Part shown: positions 5,258-6,244 of the stretch, piece by piece | Position numbering within the stretch: position 1 is the first letter of the stretch | Layout of the letters: the number at the start of each line of letters is the position of its first letter | From: Nitrospirota bacterium | GTDB taxonomy: Bacteria > Nitrospirota > Nitrospiria > Nitrospirales > UBA8639 | Direction: 5' to 3' | DNA length: 6,244 nucleotides | Assembly: GCA_029879555.1 (NCBI GenBank) | Contig: JAOUQB010000155.1 | Location: 1 to 6,244 of the forward strand | Program-made: the position numbers and the translations under genes | Notes under the pieces: model-generated | What the model was told of the DNA's origin: nothing | What the model saw: the letters and a program-made list of their open reading frames with translations, nothing else | Databases searched by the model: none

Positions 5258-6244
5258 GTGTCATTGCCACCGATACGTCACGTTCTCCCGTCTAAGTGTT
5301 CGCCGTCCTTTCCGCTTACCTTTCCTAGTCTTTCTAGCCAGGACTCCGGTGGTCCATTTCTTCTCGGTCTTTCCTTAAGGCTGTTTGTTGTCGTCCTCAG
5401 CTCCGTCTTCTTTCTGGGTTGTAGCGGGCCCATGGCTCACTATGCCGGAATAGAACGAAGTCTTTTAACTGGTCAGCCGGCACAAGCGATTCAACTCATG
5501 CAGGCCGCCAAGGAGGAATATGGCACCAAAAGTCGTCTTCTGTTTCTCATGGATCAGGGCATGGTTCTCCATTTGGCTGGTCAGTACGCCGAGAGCAATA
5601 GTGTGCTGGAAGAAGCCCATCTCCTCATTGAAGATCTGTACACCAAACGTCTGCGTGATGAAGCGGCTTCGTTGCTGGTGAATGAAGCGCGCCAACCCTA
5701 CGAAGGGGCGCCACATGAGCATGTCATGGTGAACGTGGTGAAGGCCCTCAACTATGCGGCCCAGCAACAATGGAATGAGGCCTTAGTCGAAGCCAGAAGA
5801 ATCGACCATCGACTCAATGTGCTCAGTGATAAAGAGGAAGGAAAAGATCGGTATCACGAAGATCCGTTTGCGCGCTATCTGGTGGGACTGCTGTACGATA
5901 TTGCGGGTGACACCAATAATGCCTATGTCGGCTATCGCAAAGCGGAACAAATCTATAAAGAAAATGTTGGGTGGACGCGTGTGATGCTTCCCGATGTGTT
6001 AAAACGCGACCTCATTCGCACCGCGAATCGCTTGGGCTTGCAAGGGGAGGCCAAACAATACCAGGAAAAGTTTCCAGAAGTGGCCAACCCAACCAGTGTA
6101 AGTCCGCGAGGCAACCTCGCTCAAATTGTGGTGGTGAGCTATCATGGAAAGGGTCCCAAGAAAGAAGATCTGTTGATTGATGTCCCTGTAAGCCTGGATG
6201 CTCTCGCCTTGGTAGCCTTAACCAAACCTGGTCTTCGTCGAAGT
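5258..6244 (+). CDS. COG3014 family TPR-like lipoprotein (cut by right window edge)
   Basis: Continuous open frame of 329 codons from GTG 5258 to the edge, still open. A hydrophobic segment LFVVVLSSVFFLGC ends in a lipobox FLGC with Cys55. The mature part is helical and TPR-like: GIERSLLTGQPAQAIQLMQA, FLMDQGMVLHLAGQYAESN (96-114), then YEGAPHEHVMVNVVKALNYA (148-167) with EALVEARRIDHRL (174-186), then DPFARYLVGLLYDIAGDTNN (202-221). The YEG-x4-HVMVN-x3-ALNY and EARRID blocks are typical of COG3014. A non-TPR region begins near 283 and continues past the edge. Its place behind LPP20 and LpoB genes supports the call. The start is doubtful: no in-frame ATG precedes the lipobox, only GTG 5258 or TTG 5264 fit, neither has a Shine-Dalgarno, and the n-region is about 35 residues long. 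Start by translational coupling to the LpoB gene, which ends 14 bases earlier, is possible. Confidence 0.85.
   Translation, partial: MSLPPIRHVLPSKCSPSFPLTFPSLSSQDSGGPFLLGLSLRLFVVVLSSVFFLGCSGPMAHYAGIERSLLTGQPAQAIQLMQAAKEEYGTKSRLLFLMDQGMVLHLAGQYAESNSVLEEAHLLIEDLYTKRLRDEAASLLVNEARQPYEGAPHEHVMVNVVKALNYAAQQQWNEALVEARRIDHRLNVLSDKEEGKDRYHEDPFARYLVGLLYDIAGDTNNAYVGYRKAEQIYKENVGWTRVMLPDVLKRDLIRTANRLGLQGEAKQYQEKFPEVANPTSVSPRGNLAQIVVVSYHGKGPKKEDLLIDVPVSLDALALVALTKPGLRRS

Noticed and set aside
5465..5770. Minus-strand open frame inside the COG3014 gene
   Set aside because: It is the antisense shadow of a frame with clear family motifs, and its own protein shows no recognisable features.

Overview
The window suggests a Gram-negative bacterium with roughly balanced base composition. 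Four envelope lipoproteins with clear lipoboxes and one secreted coiled-coil protein imply an outer membrane and a periplasm. The style of the DUF3015-like lipoprotein and of the LPP20/LpoB/COG3014 cluster reminds me of Nitrospirota (Nitrospira-like, moderate-GC lineage). That placement is inference only, because no rRNA or marker gene is present.

Layout. (1) Bases 1-1034, minus strand: a class I SAM-dependent methyltransferase is followed 25 bases later by the first 77 codons of a DUF4301 protein, which starts at a TTG codon behind a good Shine-Dalgarno and runs off the left edge. A 12-bp AT-rich perfect inverted repeat lies inside the methyltransferase gene. (2) Bases 1282-1701, plus strand: a small lipoprotein with a DUF3015-like core, divergent from the methyltransferase. 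(3) Bases 1821-1991, minus strand: a 56-codon gene starting at GTG behind a strong Shine-Dalgarno, convergent with the lipoprotein. (4) Bases 2097-3755, minus strand: a secreted, helix-rich 552-residue protein of unknown function with a beta-rich C-terminal domain. (5) Bases 3993-6244, plus strand and divergent from (4): an apparent operon of three lipoproteins, namely LPP20 family, LpoB family (PBP-activator-like) and COG3014 family (TPR-like). The third runs off the right edge.

The LPP20-LpoB-COG3014 trio is a recognised conserved neighbourhood in other Gram-negative bacteria. The LpoB family is named for the outer-membrane lipoprotein that activates the peptidoglycan synthase PBP1b in E. 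coli. The trio probably forms an outer-membrane/periplasmic assembly, but its role outside enterobacteria is not settled. It is driven by a near-consensus sigma70-type promoter (TTGACA, 17-bp spacer, TGC-TAGCAT) whose -10 lies in a perfect 12-bp palindrome, with two more short inverted repeats upstream. The divergent coiled-coil protein shares this 237-bp control region and may work with the trio; this is an inference from position only.
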